From contig NZ_BNEO01000003.1 in the NCBI RefSeq assembly GCF_014905415.1, positions 186,001-250,000 of the forward strand: DNA of 64,000 nucleotides. The letters run 5' to 3'. Below are positions 34,645 through 43,532 of this stretch, piece after piece. This stretch comes from Virgibacillus salexigens (GTDB lineage: Bacteria; Bacillota; Bacilli; Bacillales; Amphibacillaceae). Made by a program: the position numbers and the translations under genes. Within the stretch, counting starts at the first letter, position 1, and each line of letters opens with the position of its first letter. Under the pieces are notes generated by a model. That model was not told the DNA's origin and ran no database searches. It saw nothing but the letters and a program-made list of their open reading frames with translations.

Positions 34645-36105
34645 ATGTTGTTTGGAAAGGATCGAAAAGCAACAAAGCCAGATGCAATTATACAACAATT
34701 AATGCGTATCGTTGGTCAAAAAGAAGTGCTTTATTTACAAGAAGATCTTATTTCCTATGAGTGTGATGGATATACCATGTCCAAAGGAATGCCAAAAGCA
34801 GTCGTATTTGTAAACAATACCAAACAGGTTTCTGATGTTGTGAAGTATTTGAATAAGCAAGGAATTCCATATATTGCACGCGGTGCTGGGACAGGGCTTA
34901 GTGGAGGAGCAACACCACTTGGTGGGGAGGTATTAATCAGTTTAGTTCGTATGAAAAAAATGCTGCACCTTGATTTAGAAAATAGGAAAGCGGTTGTGGA
35001 ACCAGGCTATATTAATCTGAAACTGACGCAGTCCATTTCAGATAAAGGGTATTATTATGCACCAGATCCCTCCAGTCAATATGCCTGTACGATTGGCGGT
35101 AATGTAGCTGAAAATTCAGGAGGTGCGCATTGTTTAAAGTATGGCGTAACGACCAATCATATTTTGGGACTTGAAGTTGTACTGCCTACTGGTGAAATTA
35201 TTGAACTTGGGGAGGATGGTGTGCCAGACCGTCCCGGATATGACTTGTTAGGTCTATTGACTGGGTCAGAAGGGACTCTAGGGATTGTAACAAAGATAAC
35301 CGTTAAAGTGTTAAAGAATCCAGAGGCAAAAAAAACGGTTCTAGCATATTTCGACGACATAGCAGATGCAAGTCAGGCAGTTTCTGAGATTATTGCTGCT
35401 GGCATTATTCCTGCAGCACTTGAAATGATGGATCAGATAGCCATCGAAGGGGTTGAATCTGCTGCTTATCCAGTTGGGCACCCAAGAGATATTGCTGCTT
35501 TTTTACTTATTGAGGTAGATGGAGTCGCTGCTGGAATCGAAGATCAGATAGATGAAATCCTTACTGTTTGTAAAGATAATCAAGTTCGGGAAGTGAAGGT
35601 AGCAAGAGATGAGGCGGAACGTGGACTTTGGTGGGCGAACCGTAAAATGGGATTTGGTGCTATGGGAGCGATTTCTCCTGATTACCTCGTACAGGATGGT
35701 GTTATTCCAAGAACTCGTTTACCTGAAGTACTAACAAAGATCGCCGAAATTAGTAAGAAATATGACCTTAGAATCGCTAATATATTTCATGCAGGAGATG
35801 GAAATTTACATCCACTGATTTTGTTTGATGCCCGTATTCCTGGACAAAGTGAACGTGCATCAAGCGCGGGCTCAGCGTGTTTAAAAGTTTGTGCAGATGT
35901 TGGTGGTTCCATTACAGGAGAGCATGGGGTTGGTATTGAAAAATCAGATGAAATGCGGTTTATTTTTCATGATGATGAAATAGAGGCTCAAACAAAGATA
36001 CGTGCTGTATTTAATCCAGATGATCGATTGAACCCTGGTAAACTATTTCCACAGCCTGGTCGTTGTGTGGAAGTAAAGCAAGAAATGAGCAAAGAAGGAT
36101 TGTAA
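34645..36105 (+). CDS. glcD: Glycolate oxidase subunit GlcD
   Basis: The larger FAD subunit of glycolate oxidase. The 486-residue protein has the PCMH FAD-binding domain (YIARGAGTGLSGGATPLGG near 80-98, YACTIGGNVAENSGGAHCLKYG near 146-167) and the FAD-oxidase C-terminal domain with NIFHAGDGNLHPLI and GEHGVGIEK. It oxidises glycolate and possibly D-lactate. AAAGGATGTG precedes the ATG. FAH-family and permease genes follow in the same direction. Confidence 0.95.
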   Translation: MLFGKDRKATKPDAIIQQLMRIVGQKEVLYLQEDLISYECDGYTMSKGMPKAVVFVNNTKQVSDVVKYLNKQGIPYIARGAGTGLSGGATPLGGEVLISLVRMKKMLHLDLENRKAVVEPGYINLKLTQSISDKGYYYAPDPSSQYACTIGGNVAENSGGAHCLKYGVTTNHILGLEVVLPTGEIIELGEDGVPDRPGYDLLGLLTGSEGTLGIVTKITVKVLKNPEAKKTVLAYFDDIADASQAVSEIIAAGIIPAALEMMDQIAIEGVESAAYPVGHPRDIAAFLLIEVDGVAAGIEDQIDEILTVCKDNQVREVKVARDEAERGLWWANRKMGFGAMGAISPDYLVQDGVIPRTRLPEVLTKIAEISKKYDLRIANIFHAGDGNLHPLILFDARIPGQSERASSAGSACLKVCADVGGSITGEHGVGIEKSDEMRFIFHDDEIEAQTKIRAVFNPDDRLNPGKLFPQPGRCVEVKQEMSKEGL

Positions 36106-36129
36106 TTTTAGTAGGGAGAGTGAAGATAG

Positions 36130-36918
36130 ATGAAATTTGCAAGGTTTAAAACAAATGATCGTAGAATTCTTCAAGGGATAGTGGACAAGGATTATGTCCA
36201 ACAGATCAGTGGTGATTTATTTACCGAATGGAGTTATACCGGAGAAAGCTATGAAATGGAAGAGATTGAACTATTAGCACCGCTTACTCCAAAGCATATT
36301 ATTGGAATTGGCGCAAATTATGTTAGCCAGACAACTGACTTGCCAGATCAGCTGCCCGATATGCCTGTTTTTTTCTATAAACCTATCTCCTCGGTAATTG
36401 GTAGTAATCGGTCTATTATTATTCCAAAAAACTGTGGAGAAGTGAAATTCGAAGCAGAACTTGCCGTTGTCATAGGAAAACAAGCGAGTAATATTAATGA
36501 AAATGAAGTGACAGATTATATTTTTGGTTATACGGTTGCAAATGATGTAACTGCCCCGCAATTTTTTCACGAAGCTGGTCACTGGACGATTGGAAAGTCG
36601 TTCGACTCGTTTACCCCCCTTGGGCCATACATTGAGACGGAGTTAGATCCAGATGAAATAAAGGTGGAAGCATATTTAAACGGACAAAAAAAGCAGGATA
36701 GTTCTACGAAATTGATGATTTTTTCGATGAGACAAATGGTTGCTTATTTATCAAACGTGATGACACTCCAACCTGGAGATATCATTCTAACCGGAAGCCC
36801 TGTCGGAGCAGAGATGATGAAGGATGGCGATGAAATTAGTTGTGAGATAGCAGAAATTGGAATACTTAGAAACGCTGTGAAACAATATCAAGCTATTGAA
36901 ATGAATAGTAAAGCTTAA
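36130..36918 (+). CDS. Fumarylacetoacetate hydrolase family protein
   Basis: A 262-residue FAH-fold enzyme. IIGIGANYVSQ (about 57-67), FEAELAVVIGK (Glu108, Glu110 as metal ligands) and GYTVANDVTAPQF (Asp139) match the metal site of acylpyruvase or oxaloacetate-decarboxylase members, and TGSPVG near the end is conserved. Members split or decarboxylate 2-oxo acids. Its place between glcD and the permease, 24 bases after glcD, suggests a role with glyoxylate-derived oxo acids, for example clearing a condensation by-product; this is inference. GGGAGAG precedes ATG. Confidence 0.85.
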   Translation: MKFARFKTNDRRILQGIVDKDYVQQISGDLFTEWSYTGESYEMEEIELLAPLTPKHIIGIGANYVSQTTDLPDQLPDMPVFFYKPISSVIGSNRSIIIPKNCGEVKFEAELAVVIGKQASNINENEVTDYIFGYTVANDVTAPQFFHEAGHWTIGKSFDSFTPLGPYIETELDPDEIKVEAYLNGQKKQDSSTKLMIFSMRQMVAYLSNVMTLQPGDIILTGSPVGAEMMKDGDEISCEIAEIGILRNAVKQYQAIEMNSKA

Positions 36919-37011
36919 TAAAAATATCCGTTAACAACAATGTTGCTTTCTTGGTTATAGGAGGTGATATTGTTGTTTTCTATAAAAAATTTTATTAAGG
37001 GGGATATGATC

Positions 37012-38778
37012 ATGAGTAATGGGTTGTTAGCAATTTTAGCATTTCTGCCGATAATTGTTGTTGCTGTATTCCTAGTAGGACTAAAGTGGCCAGCAAGCAA
37101 GGCAATGCCACTTTCTTATCTTTGTGCTGTGTTATTAGCTTTGTTTGTTTGGGATGTAGCTTTTCCGAAGGTCGCAGCTGCTTCCGTGCATGGACTGATT
37201 GTTGCCATTACGCTCTTATTTATTATCTTTGGTGCTATTTTACTTTTGAATACATTACAAGAAAGCGGCGGTCTTCACACCATTCGTAGAGGTTTTACCG
37301 ACATTACCCCGGATCGACGTATTCAGGTGATTATCATTGCTTGGTTATTTGGTTCATTTATTGAGGGCTCTGCAGGATTTGGTACACCAGCAGCAGTAGC
37401 CGTTCCATTATTGGTAGGGCTTGGGTTTCCAGCAATGGCAGCCGTTGTATCAGGGATGATTATCCAAAGCACACCAGTTTCTTTTGGTGCTGTCGGAACT
37501 CCTATGATTGTAGGCGTGGGCAGCGGTATTGAACCACTTACACAAATCACAGACGTTTCTACTTTCGTATTTGGTGTCGCAGGGAAGGTAGCCCTCCTGC
37601 ATGCTATAGCGGGACTATTTATTCCTTTATTTTTAGTAAGTATTCTAACTAGATTCTTCGGGAAGAACAGATCATTTAGCGAAGGTTTAAAGGTGTGGAA
37701 GTTTGCACTCTTTGCATCTTTAGCAATGACCATTCCGTATGTGATTGTTGCAAACGTCTTAGGTCCAGAATTTCCAGCAATGATTGGCGGGCTTATCGGA
37801 TTATTAATTGTTATTCCAGCAGCTAAAAAAGGTTTTCTCATGCCTAAAAATGATGAAATTTGGGAGTTTGAGGCAAAAGATCGTTGGGATCCTACCTGGA
37901 CAGGGAAAATTGAACTCAAACAAAGTGATATTTATGCTGGTAAAATAAGTATGTGGCGTGCATGGACACCTTACGTACTGATTGCAATTTTATTGCTAAT
38001 TTCCAGACTGACAGAAGTCGGAGACTGGCTAAAATCCGTTACATTTACACTTCCAAATATATTTGGTACAGAAATATCGTCAAGTTGGGAAATTTTATTC
38101 TCCCCGGGTTTTATCTTTATCGTTGTTGCCGTTATTACCTATTATATCCATGGAATGAAAGGACAAGATTTTGCCAGAGCATGGAAGGATTCAGCCCGAA
38201 CGATGATTCTCGCGGGATCTGCGCTTGTCTTTACAGTGCCGATGGTGCAAGTATTCCTCAATTCTGATGGTGGTGCAGCGGGGTATCAGGAGATGCCGCT
38301 TGTACTTGCAGAAGGAGTTGCAAATCTTGCTGGTTCGGTTTACCCAATATTTGCAACGTTCATTGGAGGACTTGGTGCGTTTGTAGCTGGAAGTAATACA
38401 GTTAGTAATATGATGTTCTCTCTATTCCAATATGGAGTTGGAGACCAAATCGGTGGAAATCCGACTTGGATGGTTGCTTTGCAAGCAGTTGGTGGTGCTG
38501 CCGGAAATATGATATGTGTGCATAATGTCGTTGCAGCATCTGCCGTAGTTGGTTTAGTTGGAAAGGAAGGGCATGTCATACGTAAAACATTACTGCCATT
38601 TTGCTATTACGCATTATTATTAGGGTCCGTAGGTTATTCGATTATGTGGACAGCTGAAAAAGGCATATTTAATATTGGCTCAATTCTAGCTATGATTATT
38701 TGGGGAATTATCATTTACATCATTGCAACAAACAACAGGCGGCTGAACGCACTCGAAAAAAATCGTCATATTGCTTAG
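37012..38778 (+). CDS. L-lactate/glycolate permease (LldP/GlcA family)
   Basis: A 588-residue permease with some 13-14 helices and LctP-family motifs EGSAGFGTPAAVAVPLLVGLGFP and FVAGSNTVSNMMFS. LldP and GlcA carry lactate and glycolate with protons; following glcE-F-D, glycolate is the likely substrate. ATG at 37012 follows AAGGGGGA. A second strong site AGGAGG with TTG at 36973 could add 13 residues in frame. It closes the catabolic operon, ending at a strong terminator. Confidence 0.88.
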   Translation: MSNGLLAILAFLPIIVVAVFLVGLKWPASKAMPLSYLCAVLLALFVWDVAFPKVAAASVHGLIVAITLLFIIFGAILLLNTLQESGGLHTIRRGFTDITPDRRIQVIIIAWLFGSFIEGSAGFGTPAAVAVPLLVGLGFPAMAAVVSGMIIQSTPVSFGAVGTPMIVGVGSGIEPLTQITDVSTFVFGVAGKVALLHAIAGLFIPLFLVSILTRFFGKNRSFSEGLKVWKFALFASLAMTIPYVIVANVLGPEFPAMIGGLIGLLIVIPAAKKGFLMPKNDEIWEFEAKDRWDPTWTGKIELKQSDIYAGKISMWRAWTPYVLIAILLLISRLTEVGDWLKSVTFTLPNIFGTEISSSWEILFSPGFIFIVVAVITYYIHGMKGQDFARAWKDSARTMILAGSALVFTVPMVQVFLNSDGGAAGYQEMPLVLAEGVANLAGSVYPIFATFIGGLGAFVAGSNTVSNMMFSLFQYGVGDQIGGNPTWMVALQAVGGAAGNMICVHNVVAASAVVGLVGKEGHVIRKTLLPFCYYALLLGSVGYSIMWTAEKGIFNIGSILAMIIWGIIIYIIATNNRRLNALEKNRHIA

Positions 38779-38800
38779 AGACATACGCGTAATATCTTTC

Positions 38801-38841
38801 AAGAAGCTTTCGTCTTTCGGACTGACGAAAGCTTCTTTTTT
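38801..38841 (+). terminator. Terminator of the glycolate operon
   Basis: AAGAAGCTTTCGTC pairs perfectly with GACGAAAGCTTCTT (14 bp) around TTTCGGACT, followed by TTTT. It ends the permease transcript. Confidence 0.93.
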
Positions 38842-38913
38842 AATATCGCAAAAATTATCAAAACATACCTGTTCCTATTTGATATGCTTTATATATGGGA
38901 AGGGAGCGGGGCC

Positions 38914-39795
38914 ATGAGATATGAGGAAATAATTAATGAAGTTATTCAGTATATAGAAGGAAATTTGCATCAATCAATAGGGACTGAAAAAATTGCTCAG
39001 CTAGCAGGACTCTCTGAATTTCATTTCCATCGAATTTTTAAACAAACAATCGGTTTGTCTGTATCAGAATATACCCGTATAAGGCGTCTCGCAAATGCAG
39101 CGATTAGGTTGCTATATACAAAGGATCGAATTATTGATATTGCTTATGATTATTGCTTTGAGTCTCAGGAAGCTTTTACAAGAGCGTTTAAAAGATATTA
39201 TCAAATCCCGCCTGGTCAATATAGAAAGGTGATGTCATGGGTGACAAAACAAAAGGAGGAAAATAATATGAACAATGGTTTAAAGGGATGGTTTTTAAGC
39301 GGAGTAGACCCATTTAATTATGAAATAGGAAAGGACCATAAGGTGGTCCATCAAGGGAAAGCGTCAGGTTATATTAAATCAACAAAGGTATTGGATGCTA
39401 CTCATTTTGCGACAATGATGCAGCAATTTAAAGCAGATAAATTTATAGGAAAAAGAATGAGATTATCCTGTTTTCTTAGAACAGCATGTGTTCAATCCTT
39501 TTCTGGTATGTGGATGAGAGTTGATGATGCTGCTGAGGATGTCTTACAATTTGATAATATGAGTAATCGGCCAATAAAAGGAGATACAGGTTGGAATCGA
39601 TACACTATCGTATTAGATATACCGAAGGAAAGTAAAATGATTGCATTTGGAATAATCTTATCGGGTCAAGGGCAGGTTTGGGTTGATCACGTTTGTTTTG
39701 ATGAAGTAGGTAAAGACGTTCCAACAACTAATTTAGAAATCGAACCACAATTACTTAATGAGCCAATCAACTTAACATTTGAAGATGAAATATAA
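38914..39795 (+). CDS. AraC-type regulator with galactose-binding-like C-terminal domain
   Basis: A 293-residue protein. Residues 1-108 form a double helix-turn-helix AraC domain (IAQLAGLSEFHFHRIFKQTIG; FESQEAFTRAFKRYYQIPPGQYRK). Residues 119-270 look like a beta-sandwich (KASGYIKSTK, WMRVDDAAEDVLQFDNM, GQGQVWVDHVCFDEVG) of the carbohydrate-binding type and may sense a sugar or envelope signal. ATG at 38914 follows GGGAGC. An unusually strong internal ribosome site lies exactly at the domain junction (separate entry). It is flanked by terminators, so it is monocistronic; its targets are unknown. Confidence 0.82.
   Translation: MRYEEIINEVIQYIEGNLHQSIGTEKIAQLAGLSEFHFHRIFKQTIGLSVSEYTRIRRLANAAIRLLYTKDRIIDIAYDYCFESQEAFTRAFKRYYQIPPGQYRKVMSWVTKQKEENNMNNGLKGWFLSGVDPFNYEIGKDHKVVHQGKASGYIKSTKVLDATHFATMMQQFKADKFIGKRMRLSCFLRTACVQSFSGMWMRVDDAAEDVLQFDNMSNRPIKGDTGWNRYTIVLDIPKESKMIAFGIILSGQGQVWVDHVCFDEVGKDVPTTNLEIEPQLLNEPINLTFEDEI
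39251..39270 (+). promoter_or_regulatory. Internal ribosome binding site and ATG in the AraC gene
   Basis: AAAAGGAGGA (39251-39260), then AATAAT-like spacing and an in-frame ATG at 39268-39270. It would start a separate 175-residue protein made only of the C-terminal domain. Confidence 0.55.
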
Positions 39796-39809
39796 TGTTC
39801 TCTTTTTAT

Positions 39810-39840
39810 AAGCTGCAATTTATCGCAGCTTTCTTTTTTA
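39810..39840 (+). terminator. Terminator after the AraC gene
   Basis: AAGCTGC and GCAGCTT form a 7-bp stem around AATTTATC, followed by TCTTTTTT. Confidence 0.85.
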
Positions 39841-39864
39841 TATTAAGAAATAAACAGATATAGT

Positions 39865-39885
39865 AAAAAGGATAATCCTTTTTTT
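39865..39885. terminator. Second AT-rich hairpin before guaD
   Basis: AAAAAGG, ATAAT, CCTTTTT form a 7-bp stem ending in a T run. It may back up the preceding terminator. I see no purine-riboswitch core in 39886-40051. Confidence 0.5.
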
Positions 39886-40051
39886 CTATAATATAAATAT
39901 CCGAACTTTTTAGTATGCTTCTACTAGGTTGGTATCCGATAGTAAAATGGAAGAGATGATTTATAACTTTATAAAAACGAGGAATAATTAAAATAGCTTC
40001 AATTATTCTAGAATAGAATATGGAAAATACCTTTTTAATAGGGGGAAGTAG

Positions 40052-40519
40052 ATGAAGTTAGAATTCATGAAGATGGCAGTTGAATTGGCAGTCAATAATG
40101 TGAAAACAAACAATGGTGGTCCATTTGGAGCAGTCGTTGTAAGGGATGGGAAGGTTATCGGAGAGGGATGTAATCAAGTAACGGTGATAAACGATCCTAC
40201 AGCACATGCCGAAGTACAAGCTATTCGCAATGCATGTAAGCATGTAAATGATTTTCAATTAGCAGACTGTGAAATCTATACGAGTTGTGAACCATGTCCC
40301 ATGTGTATGGGAGCAATTTATTGGGCACGGCCGAAAGCTGTTTATTTTGCTGCAACTAAAAAAGAAGCAGCTGATGCAGGTTTTGATGATGCATTTATTT
40401 ATCAGGAATTAGATAAGCCCATTGAAAAAAGGAAACTGACAATCAAACAAATGCAATTTGAAAAGTACAATCTTCCGTTTGAAAGTTGGTTGGAAACGGA
40501 TAAGAAAGTGGAATACTAG
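40052..40519 (+). CDS. guaD: Guanine deaminase
   Basis: A cytidine-deaminase-fold enzyme that deaminates guanine to xanthine. The 155-residue length and the zinc-site motifs TAHAEV (His52, catalytic Glu54) and CEPCPMC (Cys82, Cys85) match B. subtilis GuaD, as does the start MAVELAVNNVKTNNGGPFGAVVV. AGGGGGAAG precedes ATG. tRNA adenosine deaminase is unlikely: those enzymes have a different N-terminus. It stands alone. Confidence 0.9.
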   Translation: MKLEFMKMAVELAVNNVKTNNGGPFGAVVVRDGKVIGEGCNQVTVINDPTAHAEVQAIRNACKHVNDFQLADCEIYTSCEPCPMCMGAIYWARPKAVYFAATKKEAADAGFDDAFIYQELDKPIEKRKLTIKQMQFEKYNLPFESWLETDKKVEY

Positions 40520-40620
40520 GGGTAACCACCTTTTTTATTAGAAAGCATATGCTTTGGTGAATGGTTTGATATTTCGCTATCATAATAGTTAATGATAGAG
40601 GTGAAAAGGGGAAATCGATC

Positions 40621-41589
40621 ATGAGGTTTGGCATATTGGATCAAATGGCACAGCCAAAACAAAGTAGTGCAGAGGAAGTAGCTGCAGAAACGATTAAAGT
40701 TGCTCAATATGTTGAACAATTGGGATATCATAGTTATTGGTTCGCAGAGCACCATGGAACGAAGGGGCTTGTATCCAGTTCACCAGAGATTATGATGGCC
40801 GCTATAGCAAGCAATACAAAGCAATTATCGGTCGGGAGTGGTGGGATTCTTCTTCCTCAATATAGTGCATATAAAGTGGCTTCTCAATTATTACAGTTAC
40901 AAGCACTGTTTCCAGATAGAATAGAGGCAGGTGTCGGCCGCTCTCCAGGTGGTAGTGAGCGCATTAGGGCCCTATTGGCTGATGGAAAGCCAAATCAACA
41001 GGAGGAATATCCTGATAAATTAGCGGCCTTAGCACGTTATCTCAATAGAGAAGGGAGTGTCCGAGCAGCACCACGTACAAAAGAATCCCCGAAACTTTTT
41101 TCATTAGGTCTGGGAGAAAATAGTGCAGAACTTGCGGCTAAGTTAGGAATTGGCTATGTTTATGGACATTTCATTAATCCGTACAGAGGAGAAGCTGCCC
41201 TTCAAACGTATCAAGAAACATTTACTACTGGTTATCTAAACAATCCACTTGCACGTTCAGCAATATTTATTGTTTGCGGTGAGTCCGATGATCATGCAGA
41301 AGAATTAGCAATAAGCCAAGACGCTTGGTTACTTCAAGTAGAAAAAGGATTGGATAGTCGTGTGCCTAGTGTAGAAGAAGTAAAAGCAAGAAGCTGGAAT
41401 GAGAAAGACAGACAACGGATACAAAACAACCGGAAACGGATGATTATTGGCGGCCCATCCAAAGTAAAAGAGGAACTACAAGTCTTATCTGAACGGTATC
41501 AATGTGATGATTGGCTTATCCTTACCAATATATACGATAACCATGAAAAGTGTATGTCCTATCAACGAATCATTGAGATGTTTCCATAA
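40621..41589 (+). CDS. Luciferase-like flavin monooxygenase
   Basis: A 322-residue LLM-class protein with an (alpha/beta)8 barrel. FGILDQMAQPKQS at the start, YHSYWFAEHHGTKGLVSSSPEIMMAAIAS (FMN region) and LFPDRIEAGVGRSPGGS match the MsnO8/YtmO-like subgroup that uses reduced FMN. The substrate cannot be deduced; relatives act on sulphur compounds or aldehydes. AGGTGAAAAGGGGAA precedes ATG. No flavin reductase is adjacent. Confidence 0.83.
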   Translation: MRFGILDQMAQPKQSSAEEVAAETIKVAQYVEQLGYHSYWFAEHHGTKGLVSSSPEIMMAAIASNTKQLSVGSGGILLPQYSAYKVASQLLQLQALFPDRIEAGVGRSPGGSERIRALLADGKPNQQEEYPDKLAALARYLNREGSVRAAPRTKESPKLFSLGLGENSAELAAKLGIGYVYGHFINPYRGEAALQTYQETFTTGYLNNPLARSAIFIVCGESDDHAEELAISQDAWLLQVEKGLDSRVPSVEEVKARSWNEKDRQRIQNNRKRMIIGGPSKVKEELQVLSERYQCDDWLILTNIYDNHEKCMSYQRIIEMFP

Positions 41590-41684
41590 TTAATTCGAAT
41601 GGAATCTATTTATTGGTATATGTATAAAAAAACAATTACTGGGCAATTTAAACCTAATTGTTATATTATACGGAGGTATGAATA

Positions 41685-41936
41685 ATGGGATTTATTTGGT
41701 CTTTAATTATTGGAGGAATTCTTGGATGGTTGGCGAGCCTAATTGTTGGTCGTGACGTCCCTGGGGGAATAATAGGAAATATTGTTGCTGGTTTTGTAGG
41801 AGCATGGTTAGGTTCTCTTATTTTAGGAGAATGGGGACCAGAAACTGGTGGTTTTTATATCGTTCCAGCCTTAATCGGAGCGATTGTATTAATTTTCATA
41901 GCGAGTTTAATTATGAAAGGTATGCGTAATAATTAG
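41685..41936 (+). CDS. GlsB/YeaQ/YmgE-type stress membrane protein
   Basis: An 83-residue protein with three helices and glycine-rich motifs: GGILGWLASLIVGRD at the start, GNIVAGFVGAWLG in the middle. These are hallmarks of the transglycosylase-associated (GlsB/YeaQ/YmgE) family, small stress-induced membrane proteins of unclear function. CGGAGG precedes ATG at 7 bases. A strong terminator follows. Confidence 0.88.
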   Translation: MGFIWSLIIGGILGWLASLIVGRDVPGGIIGNIVAGFVGAWLGSLILGEWGPETGGFYIVPALIGAIVLIFIASLIMKGMRNN

Positions 41937-41949
41937 ATATTATCAAACA

Positions 41950-41993
41950 AAGGCAGCTCTTTTCTCTATAAGGGAAAGGTAGTTGCTTTTTTT
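41950..41993 (+). terminator. Terminator after GlsB-like gene
   Basis: AAGGCAGCT pairs with AGTTGCTTT (two G-T), with an inner CTTTTC/GGAAAG stem, and runs into TTTTTT. Confidence 0.82.
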
Positions 41994-42039
41994 CATGTTA
42001 TAATACAGACAAGCAATATTTATGAGGGGAGAGTAAAAG

Positions 42040-42687
42040 ATGAACCATCTGTTACAAAAGTGGAAATGGCCTCTGTTTATTCTTCTTATCGTATTCGCTT
42101 TAGTAGGATGTAGCGATATGACGGAAGAAGGGAAAGCAGGAAAGAAAGAAAACAATCAAAACTATCCAGAAGATGTAAGCGAAAATCCGATTGCAACCAT
42201 AACCATGGAGAATGACCAACAAATTTCGATTGAGCTCTATCCAGAAATAGCACCGAATACGGTAGCAAATTTTATTAGCTTAGCGAATGATACGTTTTAT
42301 GACGGGCTCACTTTTCATCGAATAATCCCTGATTTTATGATTCAGGGCGGTGACCCGCAAGGAAACGGAACTGGCGGACCAGGATATTCAATAGAAGGAG
42401 AATTTAGCTCGAATGATTTTACAAATGATCTAAAGCATGAGCGTGGTATTATTTCCATGGCAAGATCAAATGCTCCTAACTCAGCAGGTTCTCAATTTTT
42501 TATCATGGTTGCAGATGCGCCTCACTTAGATGGAGATTATGCTGCATTTGGAAAAGTCATTGATGGAATGGATGCGGTAGATAAAATTGTGGAGATGAGT
42601 ATAGATGCTGCTGAATCCCCAACGATGAAATCTGTTACTATCGATACCATGGGTTACGATTACCCAAGCCCAGAAAGAGTAGAATAA
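42040..42687 (+). CDS. Cyclophilin-type peptidyl-prolyl isomerase lipoprotein
   Basis: A 215-residue lipoprotein with signal KWPLFILLIVFALVGC (lipidated Cys24), a charged linker, and a cyclophilin domain from about residue 50: FYDGLTFHRIIPDFMIQGGDPQGNGTGGPGY holds the active-site Arg, and SAGSQFFIMVADAPHLDGDYAAFGKV completes the fold. It would assist folding of exported proteins on the outer face of the membrane. GGGGAGAG precedes ATG. Most Bacillus PpiB proteins are cytoplasmic, so the lipoprotein form is a distinct type. Confidence 0.9.
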   Translation: MNHLLQKWKWPLFILLIVFALVGCSDMTEEGKAGKKENNQNYPEDVSENPIATITMENDQQISIELYPEIAPNTVANFISLANDTFYDGLTFHRIIPDFMIQGGDPQGNGTGGPGYSIEGEFSSNDFTNDLKHERGIISMARSNAPNSAGSQFFIMVADAPHLDGDYAAFGKVIDGMDAVDKIVEMSIDAAESPTMKSVTIDTMGYDYPSPERVE

Positions 42688-42734
42688 GGTACGATGAGAT
42701 ATCATCCTAGGAAGGATTATTAAACTTGTATGCA

Positions 42735-43052
42735 CTAATTAAAACATACGTACGTTTGGATGGGGCACCTCAACCTAAAACAACACTTGCGGAAAAAATG
42801 AAAAATTAGTTTAGCGAGAGTGCTTGGATACTCCCTCAAAAGCCCCATACAAATATAGCGAAGATGATTCACCAACTTATTATTAATCACCACCGTAAAA
42901 AATAATGCGTCCACTCGAGTATTTAGCACAAAAGCAATTTGAAATGCTAATTTTAGTGTAGGGTTATATTTACTGTTTTCAATTGCATTTATGGTATGTC
43001 GAGAAACGCTACATTGCTTCGCTTTACGTAAACGTTTCATTTGATTCTTCAT
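42735..43052 (-). pseudogene. XRE-type regulator with internal deletion
   Basis: From 43052 the protein reads MKNQMKRLRKAKQCSVSRHTINAIENSKYNPTLKLAFQIA, clearly the YozG-like XRE helix-turn-helix group, but the usual segment of about ten residues between RKAKQ and VSRxTINAIE (helices 1-2, WSQAELAEKLG-like) is missing. After FVLNTRVDALFF the sequence no longer looks like the family and runs to a chance stop. I infer an inactive remnant; true homology ends near 42895. Confidence 0.55.
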
Positions 43053-43222
43053 TTAGTCTCCAAACCTTATTTTAAAAAAAACGTAAGCTAAGTAAATAAA
43101 TAATAGAAATACAGCAATGTAGAAACGAAGACCATTCCTTCGTTGATTGATTCAATAGCTTACTTTACCAATCTTAATAGTAAACAAAATAAATATAACC
43201 GAAAACGTGTAAGATTACGCCT

Positions 43223-43471
43223 TCATAAATTATCGAATGTGCTTTTTTTATAGGTATTTCTCATTTCTACCCATTCCTCGTTATATATATCCGTAATGAG
43301 TTTACTCACATCTATATCGTCCGTTTTTGCTTGAAATACTAATTCGCAATCTTGGCATTGCACTAAATGGAATGTTGGATACGAATAATATTCGCAAATA
43401 GTTTCTGAATCACAGAGATAGCATTTATTGGTTCCATTCTCATATACGACATTTACATCAAATATCGTACT
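43223..43471 (-). pseudogene. Headless methyltransferase zinc-ribbon fragment
   Basis: An open frame of 82 codons ends at TGA 43223-43225. It contains CYLCDSETICEYYSYPTFH, then CQDC and LVFQAKTDD, the N-terminal four-cysteine ribbon that precedes SAM-dependent methyltransferase domains of type 11/12. No start codon exists between the upstream TAG (43472-43474) and the first Cys, and the methyltransferase core is missing. It is a remnant. The rest of 43053-43222 shows no gene. Confidence 0.5.
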
Positions 43472-43532
43472 CTATGAGAGTGAAAAAGGTGTATTCGGCA
43501 ATAAAGGAAATTCCAAAAGAAGGTGAAATGAA

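Noticed and set aside
39841-40051. Purine riboswitch before guaD
   Set aside because: I could not find the conserved purine-aptamer core; only an AT-rich hairpin is present.
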